Assembly: GCA_028274465.1 (NCBI GenBank)
Contig: CM051456.1
Span: 8,495,545-8,559,544, forward strand
Origin: Plantago ovata
Lineage: Eukaryota; Streptophyta; Magnoliopsida; Lamiales; Plantaginaceae
Length of the DNA: 64,000 bases
Reading direction: 5' to 3'
In this document: positions 47,297 through 57,598 of the stretch, piece after piece
Numbering within the stretch: the first letter of the stretch is position 1
Layout of the letters: the number at the start of each line of letters is the position of its first letter
Made by a program: the position numbers and the translations under genes
Notes under the pieces: generated by a model
Told to the model about the DNA's origin: nothing
Database searches by the model: none
The model's input: only the letters and a program-made list of their open reading frames with translations

Positions 47297-47673
47297 TCAC
47301 AACAGATCTGGAGGATGGCATGAAGGGAGTTGCTTAGGAATATTGTCATCGACAGAAACAACTTCCTCTGCTGCTTCACAATCTGAAGTTGCGCTCAAGT
47401 TCTTTAACCCGATGGGGATGGGAATTTCTTTGAGGCAATCAAAAAAAATTTAGCTGGACCTGTGAATCAAATTATGCAACTCATTAGCAAGCATGTATAA
47501 CTAACTAATTGTAAAACAGGAAATCTACATAATACTACAGCATAAATATGAACACACTATAAATACATCCAAACCTGAAAAGGCCAGAAGAAGGAACAGT
47601 ACCTTAATACCTGGTGTCTGAATTCAGTGAACAATGGCATTAATACAGGAACTGTGCCTGGAAGCCTTTTCAT
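47297..47673 (-). CDS. Possible small two-exon gene of unknown function
   Basis: The ATG at 47673 starts MKRLPGTVPVLMPLFTEFRHQ (47611-47673), ending at CAG|GTATTA in phase 0. Exon 2 (47297-47459), after TTCACAG, reads VQLNFF and then, if one T of the T8 tract (about 47441-47448) is discounted, DCLKEIPIPIGLKNL through VSVDDNIPKQLPSCHPPDLL to TGA. That would be about 74 aa. As printed the frame stops at the T8 tract. It begins only 60 bp after the PPR stop codon on the same strand, so it could instead be spliced 3'UTR of that gene. No family is recognised; the codon pattern and splice sites are the only support. Confidence 0.35.
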
Positions 47674-47732
47674 CCTGATCACAAGTTAGGAGTAGAGGAG
47701 AGAGATAAATTATCAACTCCATTAACCGATGC

Positions 47733-49511
47733 CTATGAAGTAGCAGCAGCTCCTTTCCCCGATCGATCTGTTCTACTGGCTGACTTTAACCTGGCAGGTG
47801 AAGAAGACCCTGTCACCGCAAGAGAGTCCAAAAAGAACCTTTTATTGGGGATTATACCATCTTTATCCATGTAGGCAAGTAATTTCTGTATTAGCTCGTT
47901 CATATCAGCTTTAGCATATGCCTTGTAAAGAAGCTTGTAAGTAGAAGAATCAATCGGAAACATTCTTGAAGCACGTGTGCTCTCGAAAAGTAAATCTGCT
48001 TCGACAGGTAAAGAATTCATACAATACACATCAAGCATTGCATTCAGAGTCGAAACTTTTTTCTCCCTTTGGGATTCAGCCACCTGGTTAAAAATCTCCC
48101 TTGCCTTGGAGACACTGTCACAATAGCCGTGCATAATGATAAGACATTCATACGTAACAAAGCTAGGTACATAACCCATGTCGGTCATTTTCTGGAATAC
48201 CAAATCCGCTTTCTCCCTTTGTCGTGCTTTTCCATAATTTGTGATCATAGAATTAAACGTGGGGAGTGTCGGTTTCTCCTTAGAGCGCATCAAGCTCTTA
48301 TATACTTGCTCCATCTTCTCAAACTCTTGCTTTCTGCCATAACAATCAATCAACAAATTGAACGTAATAACATCAGGTCTGATCTGATTACTCTTCATTC
48401 TGGCAAGCACCAACTCCATTTCTCTGATCATCCCATTCTTCCCATAACCATCCATCACACCGTTAAACGTGAAGATATCTGGAGTAACAATGCTTTCTTC
48501 GAGATCTTTGAACAAAACATTAACCTGATCAACATTTTTCGCCCGAGCAAAAGCTCTCAAGAGAATGTTGTACGTAACAATGCTGGGCTTACACCTCTCC
48601 ATCCCCTTCATCTTCTCAAAATACCCAAGTGCTTTCGACAAGGCCTTGACTTTATCACGAGAATGCAGATGGGCCGTGATGAGTGAGTTGTAAACCGAAG
48701 TATCCGGCTTACATCCAGTCTTACGCATCTCAGAGAAAAGCCACATAGCCATTCGAGTTTGCCCTTTCTTTCCCATTACAGATATTAACTTGGAATATAC
48801 GCCATTATCCGGTACATACCACTTCTGCTTCTGCATCCACCTAAACACCTATAGCACGAAAACCACGCCCCGTTTCATGGACAAAATCAATTATCATCGA
48901 TGCAATAAAACATCGACAATGGAGATAAAACATGATAGGAAACCCGAATAACAAAAGCACCCGCAATTTACGAAATACGAAACAGAAATAACATACGTTA
49001 CAGTTAAAATGACATCATATGCTTCAAAATTTCATTGAGGACATCTATCGAACACCTAGTAGACAAAACCACTGAGCTTACACAGAGTGATAAACATCAA
49101 CAGACGAAAATTTTCTTAAATACAAATGCAAATTGCTGAGGAGAAGAAAGAAACCTCGAGGCATTGAAGCCACTGGTCAATCTTGCCGAGCTCTTCGAAC
49201 AGCATGAAACACTGCTCAGTACGGACAAGGTGGACGTACTTGTTGAGGATATTCACTAAGGGCTGCTTGGCATTGAAATTTCTGACAATTGAACGGACCA
49301 AGTCTTCGGATTCAGAAGAAGGAGAAACGGGTCTCTTCCGTGCTGGTTTCGGTCCGGGGGTGGTCTTGGGCTGGGTACTGGCACGGATGCGGATGGTGGG
49401 TCGGGTTGTGTGGAAGCGGGTCGGAATGCGGACCAGGTTTGGTGTAGGGGTGAGGTGTAAAGAAGGAGAGGAGGACAATGGGAGGGTGGTCGTTGAGGTT
49501 AATTTCGTCAT
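47733..49511 (-). CDS. Chloroplast P-class PPR protein, EMB2453/PPR5-like
   Basis: RNA-binding protein of the organelle. Exon 1 49155-49511 (119 codons) and exon 2 47733-48848 (371 codons plus TAG) join in phase 0, giving 490 aa. The N-terminus is Ser/Thr/Pro/Arg-rich without acids (MTKLTSTTTLPLSSSPSL), as in plastid transit peptides. About nine 35-residue PPR motifs follow, for example VITFNLLIDCYGRKQEFEKM and FVTYECLIIMHGYCDSVSKA. There is no E, DYW or SMR domain. Length, exon layout and motif text resemble Arabidopsis At4g39620 (EMB2453) and maize PPR5, which protects and aids splicing of the trnG-UCC intron; the match is from memory. It is intact. The GTG at 48848 is only an exon boundary, not a start. 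Confidence 0.88.
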
Positions 49512-50163
49512 TTTGATTGGGTTGTTGATGCTGGTGACAAGCTTTGGTTTGGTTATCTTCTTCTATCAGCGACCGTCCCCGGAAGTGAACCAATAGGCGC
49601 GAATGGTTATTAAAAAGCGTGGTTGAAAAGAAAAAAAGAATTTTATCACACGCGACTTATTGGGTTTGGGTTTGAGGTTAATCTGGTCATTTCACGAACA
49701 AGGCCTTCACGAAAAATGTGGTACTGGCCCTGGTCTGGTTAGATTCAATTTACACGGTTACACCTACCTGCAAGCTGCAATATTAATTCCCACTACTAGT
49801 ACATTGAACGTTCAAAGTTTCAAGCACAGAACGTGGATTGTCTTTGCCTCTTTGGTGATAAGAAACACTGCATAACAGAACACTGCCAAGATGCCTTCTA
49901 GTTGGACTTGTCTTGCCGAGTTAGGAATCGGTTAAAGGCCGTTTGTTAATTTAATTGACGTGATACGATTTGGATTGCACACTTAACTCATTTAGGGGTC
50001 ATTATAGTTTGGCATTATGAACATGTAATAAATAACATGATTCTCATGACACTTGAGCTTAATTATACTCATTACTACTCCTTTTATATCAATTTGACTA
50101 TTATCCAATGTAAATGAGACTAACCATGTTCTCTTTCCCTGCAGGTGCAGGAGCCTGCATATC
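49512..50163. other. PPR gene 5' side, no other gene
   Basis: Short upstream region of the PPR gene (minus strand), then unassigned AT-rich sequence. Confidence 0.4.
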
Positions 50164-50230
50164 TTTTTTTTTTTTTTTTAATCAGCAAAATTTTATTAAT
50201 AATAATATAGAAATAGTAGACAGATACAAA
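50164..50230 (-). mobile_element. Very short (67 bp) LINE 3'-end insertion
   Basis: A T16 run on the plus strand (poly(A) on the minus strand) is followed by 'aatcagcaaaattttatt' and 'aataataatatagaa', the typical tail of plant L1-like LINEs. The insert is bounded by a perfect 16-bp target duplication CAGGAGCCTGCATATC (50148-50163 and 50231-50246). This is a severely 5'-truncated, recent target-primed insertion. Confidence 0.85.
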
Positions 50231-50246
50231 CAGGAGCCTGCATATC

Positions 50247-51199
50247 CATGCACTTAAGTACTTGAGGACTTAATTGAACTAAAACTACCTGAAAAGGAAT
50301 TAAGACAACCAGAGTACCAGACAGTTTTTTACACTATTAATGCATTCATATTCTAATTTATTTTTTCTTATATAACAATTACTTCATTTTATTTTAACAG
50401 GGAAAGTCATCCCTAAAAAGAGTCCGACACTAATGGATGGATTGAAATAGACACACGTAGTGGAATACGGCTGTGAAGAACAGAAGAAAAATATACAATT
50501 TATATTCACCGCATGAGAAGACTTTCTCATTTTGTTTATATATTCCAAAAGAATCTGGATATGTTGCTTACTTACAACCAAACTAAAACCAATACACAAA
50601 AAGAAATCAAACTTAAAACCAACCAAACAAAAAAGAAAACGCCCGTTAAAATTGAAAGAGACAAGTGGTACAAGCATTTACGAAAGAAATGGTACCACAG
50701 CACTACCACGTTCTTTTACTAGTGCCTTGCTACACTATAATTATATACTATCACTTCATCACAAAATATCTAAGATTCCTCACTTATTAATAAGCTCAAC
50801 TCCATTCATTATTTGTCTGATCTGCAATTCACCACCGCTTTCACTAATTGGCGTACGATCGATCGACAAGAAGCTAGGTCTCATTTGCACAGATCACTCC
50901 CCCATCCCCAAGAAGTGATTATTGATATCTATCGATCATAATTAAGGTCAGTCTGCTTAATATAGATGTCCTTATTTTCTGTCTGCATTGTCTCAACCAT
51001 ACCATGGATGAATTCAACAGTTAAAATCAAATGGGTGTGTGCATTTCCCTGTCCCCTTTTCTTTATAGAAAAAAAAAGAAGAAAGTCCTCTTGTTGATTT
51101 AAGTGAAGGCAGTCAAAGTTACATGTGTACAAATTAAGTGGCTAATGTAAGTATGTAACTAATACTTGGATGAACCCTTCATAACTACTATATGTGCAG
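50247..51199 (+). other. Promoter and 5'UTR intron of the GGT gene
   Basis: AT-rich promoter with 'ttatatac' near 50742. A 5'UTR intron is likely from 50947 (AAG|GTCAGT) to 51199 (TGCAG), immediately before the ATG at 51202. Confidence 0.5.
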
Positions 51200-51201
51200 C
51201 T

Positions 51202-53558
51202 ATGTTCCTATCACGGTGGCTCACTCTATGGTCACTCATTCTGATATTGTCGGTGTTTTCAAGCCTTGGTGTTGATGCAACAAGTTCTACACGAGCTCAT
51301 CATAAGATCACAGCAAGACATGGAGTTGTGGCAACTGATCATGGTTTGTGTTCCGCGATTGGAAGAGACGTGCTGCGAGAGGGTGGTCACGCAGTTGACG
51401 CAGCAGTGGCTTCCGCTCTGTGCCTAGGTGTTGTTAGCCCCGCGTCGAGTGGCATTGGTGGTGGTGCTTTTATGATGATCAGGTCAGGGCTTGGAAAGTC
51501 TGAAGTGTATGACATGAGGGAGACGGCTCCTAAACTAGCTACTCGGGTAATCTTCTCATTTTATAGTATTAATGCATTCGAGCATAAGGGATTTGTGTTG
51601 TTGACGTGACCTAAATAGTCACCCTATTAACTCATTTGACGTACAGTTATGTGACAGGTTTGAAAAAAAATACCATCAAGTTAACTTTTTAATTAATATG
51701 TAGTGACTAATCACCTACCAATCGCTCAATCACGGTTTTTCATAATACCCATTCGTAACAAATTTAGACTGTGGTGCAGAACATGTACAGTGGAAACAAT
51801 GCTCTAAAAGCAAATGGTGTCTTATCCATAGCAGTTCCGGGTGAAGTTGAAGGCCTTATGACTGCTTGGAAAACTTACGGAAAACTTCCATGGAAAAGAC
51901 TAGTGAAACCAGCTGCTCAACTTGCCAAAAATGGGTTTAAGATCACCCCCTACCTCTATATGCAAATGAGACAGACAAAATCAGCCATCATGGCAGACGA
52001 GGGTCTTCGCAGCATATTCACATCAAACGGAAGCCTCATGGAAATAGGAGATACATGCTACAACAAGAAACTAGCGCGAACGTTGAGGTTAATTGCAAAG
52101 CATGGCAAGAAAGCACTTTACAATGGAGCGGTGGGAGTTTCTCTAATTCATGATATCCGTAAGGCAGGTGGAATATTGACAATGGAAGACTTGCGGAATT
52201 ATAAAGTAAAACTGAGAAAACCAATTACCCTGAATGTTATGGGACTAAAGATACTTGCCATGCCTCCTCCATCATCTGGTGGAGCAGCTATGTCGCTTGT
52301 AAGCACCAGAATTTTGCATATATCGCTCATAGTAGACGTACAATAATTTTCTTGTTCATTCGCTAACTTGTGCTATGTTCTTCAGATGCTAAACATCCTG
52401 GAAAAGTACAATGACTTGTCGAAGATTTCAGATTCCCTTATGATCCACCGGGAAATTGAAGCATTGAAGCACGCGTTTGCTGTCAGGATGAATCTTGGTG
52501 ATCCTGATTTTGTGAACATTAATGGTGTTATGGAAGATATTTTGTCAAAAAAATTTGCTGCACAATTGAGAAAGAGTATATTTGATAATATGACTTTCAA
52601 TGCCACTCACTATGGTGGAAGGTGAAAATCAATAGTATGATACTCTTTGTATTTTGCAAAATCATGAGTTCATAACACTGGGAACTTTCTTACAGGTGGA
52701 ATCAGATACATGACCACGGAACGAGCCACATATCCATTGTGGATAGCCAACACAACGCAGTCTCTATGACCACTACAATTAATGCATATTTTGGTTCTAA
52801 GTTCCTTTCGCCAAGCACAGGGATACTTCTCAACAATGAAATGGACGATTTTTCCATGCCTGCAAAAACCTCAGGAAACACCCCACCTCCAGCACGACTC
52901 AACTTTATCCACCCAGGAAAAAGACCATTGTCATCAATGTCACCAACCATTGTCCTTAAGGTCTCGATCACAGACTCATATCTTAAACCATTTGTTTTTT
53001 TTACTTTCTTATTTTGTTGAAATTTATCATATGTGGCACAGAACAAGCGTCTGAGAGCTGTTGTTGGTGCTAGTGGAGGATCCTATATAATAGCAGGGAC
53101 AATGGAAGTTTTTCTGAATCATTTCGCACGAGGAATGGATCCACTATCCGCTGTTTTGGCTCCAAGATTCTATCATCAGGTGATGAAGCTAATGACATGC
53201 ATGTTATTCTTTAGGCCAATTTGAAATCATAAATTAGTGTCAATTAAACGATTCAGCTAACATACTTAACACTGATTCAGGGGATTAAAGAATTTCCTAA
53301 GTTTTTTTTAATGCTTGAACTCCTTTACTTGCACTCTTGCAGCTTATCCCAAATGTATTGCAGTTTGAGAATTGGACAGTACCGACAGGCGAACACTTTG
53401 AGGTCCCAAGGAAAATAAGAGTTGATCTTGAAAAGAAGGGTCATGTTTTGACAGGTTTTGCTGGTGGAACAATATGCCAATTTGTTATATTGCAAGAGTT
53501 GCATAAACTTACTGCAGTAAGTGATCCAAGAAAAGGTGGATTTCCAGCTGGTTTCTAG
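51202..53558 (+). CDS. Gamma-glutamyltransferase / glutathione hydrolase (GGT1-like)
   Basis: Ntn-hydrolase that removes the gamma-glutamyl group of glutathione and conjugates, probably in the apoplast. Exons 51202-51546, 51780-52298, 52386-52621, 52696-52960, 53042-53179 and 53343-53558 join in correct phase to give 572 aa, the length I recall for Arabidopsis GGT1. The ATG at 51202 is chosen because it directly follows a splice acceptor and opens a clean signal peptide (MFLSRWLTLWSLILILSVFS). Landmarks: GGHAVDAAVASALCLGVVSP (large-subunit start), RETAP, MPPPSSGG, and the processing/catalytic threonine in HDHGTSHISIVD (Thr376), where the precursor cleaves itself. LNNEMDDFS and GKRPLSSMSP follow, as in active enzymes. 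No defect is seen. GGT1 versus GGT2/3 is not resolved. Confidence 0.93.
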
Positions 53559-54538
53559 ATACACATTGAGTTCTTATTCCGGGTTTGAATGCTTAACTAA
53601 TTCAGTTATGCTCGATAGTGTTCGCGTCTATACAACTTCATTAATTTTCGATATAATTTATGAGTAGCATGTGATAAAATAGACTTTATAACTAGTAAAG
53701 TATTTTAGCTTACTCTACAATTCTTAATTTTATATCCTTTCAATTTCACTTGTTTAAGGGTATTGTTAATTAATAAATAACTTATGTCATACTAAATAAT
53801 CATAAAAATAGCATAGAGATTAGAAAAATAATTTAAAAATTATAGTATCTAATTGTACCACTAAAGTGTAATTTATGCAATATGCACATGTATGAAGTGT
53901 GAACCATACAAACCATATGAGGTCAAAATTGTCCAGATCGTATTAATTCAAATGATTCAAAGATCAAAATTTAAACATATGTCATTAATAATTTAGTATG
54001 ACATATGTTATTTATCTATATGCATTTCACATGCATTTCACTGCGTATTATGTGACTTGGACCATTTTGGACTGAACTATTTGAATTATTATGGTGAATG
54101 GTGATTGTTTTTGTCATTGTGAAGAGAGACCTGATAAAATCCGATCAAAATTATATTGAGAAGTTAGATAAGATATACCCTTCTAATTTTCAGGTGATGG
54201 TTGATTCTATCGTTCATACTTACTCTCAAACTCGTTGATGATTGTAATCATGGTTTAACACTAAAAACGTATATACACTCTTAAACTTGTTGGTGATTAT
54301 GATCATGGATTCATGGTATGTATTGAAAATGGCATGTTACAAGTTATGTATCTGGAGGTAATCAAAATGTTTGGTTTTTTCTTTTAACTTAACTTTGTCA
54401 TTGTGACATTTTTTATTTTAAGCTTTGGGTCTAATTTTAACTTTGTCAATTTGTAAAGTCACACATAATTTACCTCATTTCTCACTCACATTTCTCTCTC
54501 TAAGTGTACTGTTCAACAACATTCTATATAGTCTATAC
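53559..54538. other. Intergenic, no gene seen
   Basis: GGT 3'UTR followed by AT-rich sequence. 'ttgttggtgattatgatcatgg'-like phrases repeat locally near 54240 and 54290. Confidence 0.4.
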
Positions 54539-56042
54539 TGATAAAATTTCAAATCTCCCAAAAGCTCGAACTTCTGAAGAGTTGTGGAATATCCAATTAT
54601 ATTAAATTCGTCTAACCCTCCCTCGAACGCGTGGGCTCATTTCAACCTCTTATAGGCCTAACGAGTGGAGAATTTAATACGGGTGGAGATGCGTGTGGTG
54701 GGATTCGATCCATAGACCTGGCTCTGCGTCCTTATAAGATGAAATAATCCATCCCATCCAACAGCTCGAACTGATGGGGAGGAACGAAATCTAGTCATTT
54801 ATATTAAATCTCCAACACTCCCCCGCACTCGTGGCCGATTTCAATCTCTTTGGGAAGGCCAATCGAGTGGAAATTTAATAAGGGGCGGAGTTTGTCTCCG
54901 AGGAGATTCGAACCCAGGTGGGCGTGAGCCAGATGACCCTGGTACCATGATAGAATTCCACCCAAAAGTTCGAACTCCTGAAAAGGTGTGGAATATCCAA
55001 TTATATTAAGGGCACATTACATATGGACCCCCTCTTAGATTCCCTAATTACATGTAAATGACCATCAGTTCATCAATTACATTCAGCCTCCAACTAGGTG
55101 CATTTTAATTACATCCAAATCCACGAACTTGACTTTCGACGAACTAAATCGTGGAAAAGACAATATTACCCCTGCCGGAATTTCTGATTATTCTCTCACC
55201 CAAACAAATTTATTTTATGTTTATTGCACAATACACCTTTATATTTTCTATTTTATAAATTTGACACTAAATAATTCAAAATTAAGCCACATAATTTATA
55301 CAAATTTCAAATTCACCTTAAAAATTATTATAAAATAACCCTAATAAAAACTTTATTTACAATGTGATACAAAGTTATTTTTAACAAAAATGAATTTATA
55401 TTTTAAATTATTTTATATATAGTTTTTTTAATTGCCGTTCTTCTTCACATCTCCGGTCACCGGAATAATTCCGGTGACCGGAGCTATGCTCCCTAATCAG
55501 ATCGGGAGTTCTTAAGATCCCGATCTGGGAGCTTAAGAACTCCGAGATCGGGAGCTTTCTGCAGATCGGAAAAGCTCCGATCGGGATTAAGCTCCTAATC
55601 AGAGCTTTTTCGATCTCCGATCTGGGAGCTTAAGAGCTCCCTGATCGGAGGACCGTAACAAGCTCCCAAATCGGAGCTTTAAAGCTCCAATTTGGGAGCT
55701 TAAAACAAAGCTTCTTCTCTGAGTCTTCTTCAGGTCGGTATCGAATTCCGGTACCGGAATTGGTACTGACTTGAAGAAGAAGAGAAGAAAAATTAAAAAA
55801 GAAAAGAAAAAAAAAAAAAAAGAAAGAAGAAAAGTAAAAGAAAAAAAGAAAGAATAAAGAAAATGTTAAATGTAAGTGTGTGTTTGGATGCAGGAGAGAG
55901 AAAATCTTGAATTGGATGGTCAACGCTGAAATGAGTAAATGGACTTGGATGTAATTCTTTGCAAGATGGTCCTTCAGATGAAAAGATGCCATCTAGTGGG
56001 GGGTGTAGAAGTAATATTCCCTTATATTAAATTCGTCTAACA
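54539..56042 (-). mobile_element. Degenerate TRIM-like LTR retroelement with three LTR units
   Basis: On the minus strand, three related units of about 75-80 bp open TGTTAGACGAATTTAATAT or TGTTGGAGATTTAATAT and end in TATCA or similar. They lie at 56042-56022 plus 55000-54948 (split by a transposon), about 54817-54739, and 54618-54539. Directly after the first, TGGTACCAGGGTC (54936-54947) resembles the initiator-Met primer-binding site TGGTATCAGAGC. A purine tract GCGGGGGAG precedes the second unit. There is no coding region. Three LTRs with two short internal parts imply unequal recombination of a miniature LTR element. Confidence 0.6.
55010..56021. mobile_element. Mutator-like non-autonomous element, 1012 bp, nested in the TRIM
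   Basis: Left end GGGCACATTACATATGGACC and the inverse of the right end GGGAATATTACTTCTACACC are imperfect TIRs. The 9-bp target duplication TTATATTAA is perfect (55001-55009 and 56022-56030), which fits Mutator-like elements. It splits the first LTR of the TRIM. The interior holds a cluster of short palindromes around 'gatcgggagctt' (55480-55700) and a purine-rich tract (55775-55865). No transposase. Confidence 0.8.
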
Positions 56043-56512
56043 TATACCTTCGTTGTCCCACAATCTTCTCTATACCTTCTTTGTCCAATAAAATGACAAA
56101 ACTTAGTCGAAACCCAAACATTCCTTTTGTGCTACAAACTTAGTTGTTTGATCGTTTCTTCTTTGTATTCCCCACAATCAGCTTAGATCTCTTTGATTAT
56201 TATCTCCGTAATACATTTGTGCGATTGCTGTATTGGTTCGATTCTTCTGTGTTCGACTTGAGCTGTATTGTTGTACTGATTCGATTCTTCTCTTTGATTT
56301 TATTACTTTTATGTTCGTTTCTTCTCTTGATTAGGACTTAGGGTTATCATATGTATGTCGTTTTAATTCAATTATAATTTTTGGGAAGTCTTTCGAGTTT
56401 TAATTTTACTAAAATGGTTTAGTCTAATCGTTCGGCCAAGCCGAAGTAGTGCAAGCTCGATCCCGAAAATTTATTACACATCTGTTTTTTTAAATTGTTT
56501 ACGTATTACTTT
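56043..56512. other. Intergenic, no gene seen
   Basis: T-rich sequence; the Phe/Leu-rich frame at 56144-56341 is unsupported. Confidence 0.4.
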
Positions 56513-56666
56513 TTCGTCCGTTTTTTAGATTGTTTACGTTTCCTTGTTTGTCAACTTTATATTTCACAACTTTATTGTGGGTCCTGCCACTAAACCAAAC
56601 ACAACACTCATCATACCAACCTGTTAAAAAAACACAAACGTAAACAATCTAAAAAAACGGACGGTA
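56513..56666. mobile_element. Small inverted-repeat (MITE-like) element, about 154 bp
   Basis: The arms 'cgtccgttttttagattgtttacgtt' type (56515-56540) and 'aacgtaaacaatctaaaaaaacggacgg' type (56637-56664) are inverse copies. The GTCCG-containing ends resemble Stowaway MITEs. A target duplication was not established. Confidence 0.6.
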
Positions 56667-56885
56667 GTTTTGTACAATTTTATTGGGTTTGGACCCAATA
56701 AAATTCATTCATGGGCCCAATAATTTTCATTCTCAAGTCAGATTCATCCTTAATGCGTCCGGGTCCGGGTCTGGGTCTTTCATTGCCGTTTTAGTTAAAC
56801 AAACAACGTGACTTGAAAAACGATAAACCTCACACGATCTTTAACCACGCTCCAATCCATCAATTCGTTAGCAAACAACTTTTCT

Positions 56886-56893
56886 TATAAATA
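56886..56893 (+). promoter_or_regulatory. TATA box of the TAF1 gene
   Basis: TATAAATA about 30 bp before a presumed transcription start near 56920. The first exon would end at 57025 (CCAG|GTTTCA). Confidence 0.6.
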
Positions 56894-57025
56894 TCACCAC
56901 CCCATCAAGCCTGAAAGAGCAAATCTGCTATCCGAAAGTTCATACATATTCCACCGGCGACAGGTCGTCGTTTTCCCATCGGCGTTTATTTTCCGGCGAT
57001 TACTGTACCTCCGGCGAATTTCCAG

Positions 57026-57565
57026 GTTTCAATCCTTTTTAATTGTAATTCAATTGAATGAATTCAACTCACTGAATTTTATTTCCACTCGCTTGTAGCC
57101 CCCATACTCTCGCTCCTTTAAAATTGATGCATAGAATCATCAACAGCTGATAAATTATAGCTAATTGTAGAGAATTAGTCGTCAATGAGGTACTTATAGA
57201 GGAAAATAGGGTGTCAAGTAGTAATCTCGGTGACCTAATTTTGGACTGCGAGCCAGCTTTAAGTTTAAATTTGTTAGTATTTGTTTGGGTTTTTCTGTTT
57301 AGTGACATGTGTGGGAATTGACACTGTTATAGTTGGTTAATTTACTGTTGATTGAATCGGCCAGCTTAAGCTGTTTTCTTGGTGCATGGAGTGAGCTGAT
57401 AAAACATCTTTTGTGTGGTTCATCTGTTTCTCCTTCAAGCACAGTATCCAGTTGAAAGTAGTATCCATTCTATTATGCATCGTGATTCTTGTATGTTCAT
57501 TATGCTGTCTTTGCATGAGGAGAACATTCATATTTCATTCTTAATTGTTTCCTTGCCTGAAGCAG
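57026..57565 (+). other. Probable 5'UTR intron of TAF1
   Basis: Donor CAG|GTTTCA at 57025/57026 and acceptor GAAGCAG at 57565, 34 bp before the ATG at 57599. Short frames inside it are not genes. Confidence 0.5.
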
Positions 57566-57598
57566 CAAGCCCATTTCACCCAGAATCTCTGATATCAG

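Noticed and set aside
48069..48686. 205-codon plus-strand frame
   Set aside because: Antisense shadow of the PPR repeats.
54721..54760. A second perfect primer-binding site
   Set aside because: The sequence after the second LTR unit only loosely resembles the initiator-Met PBS.
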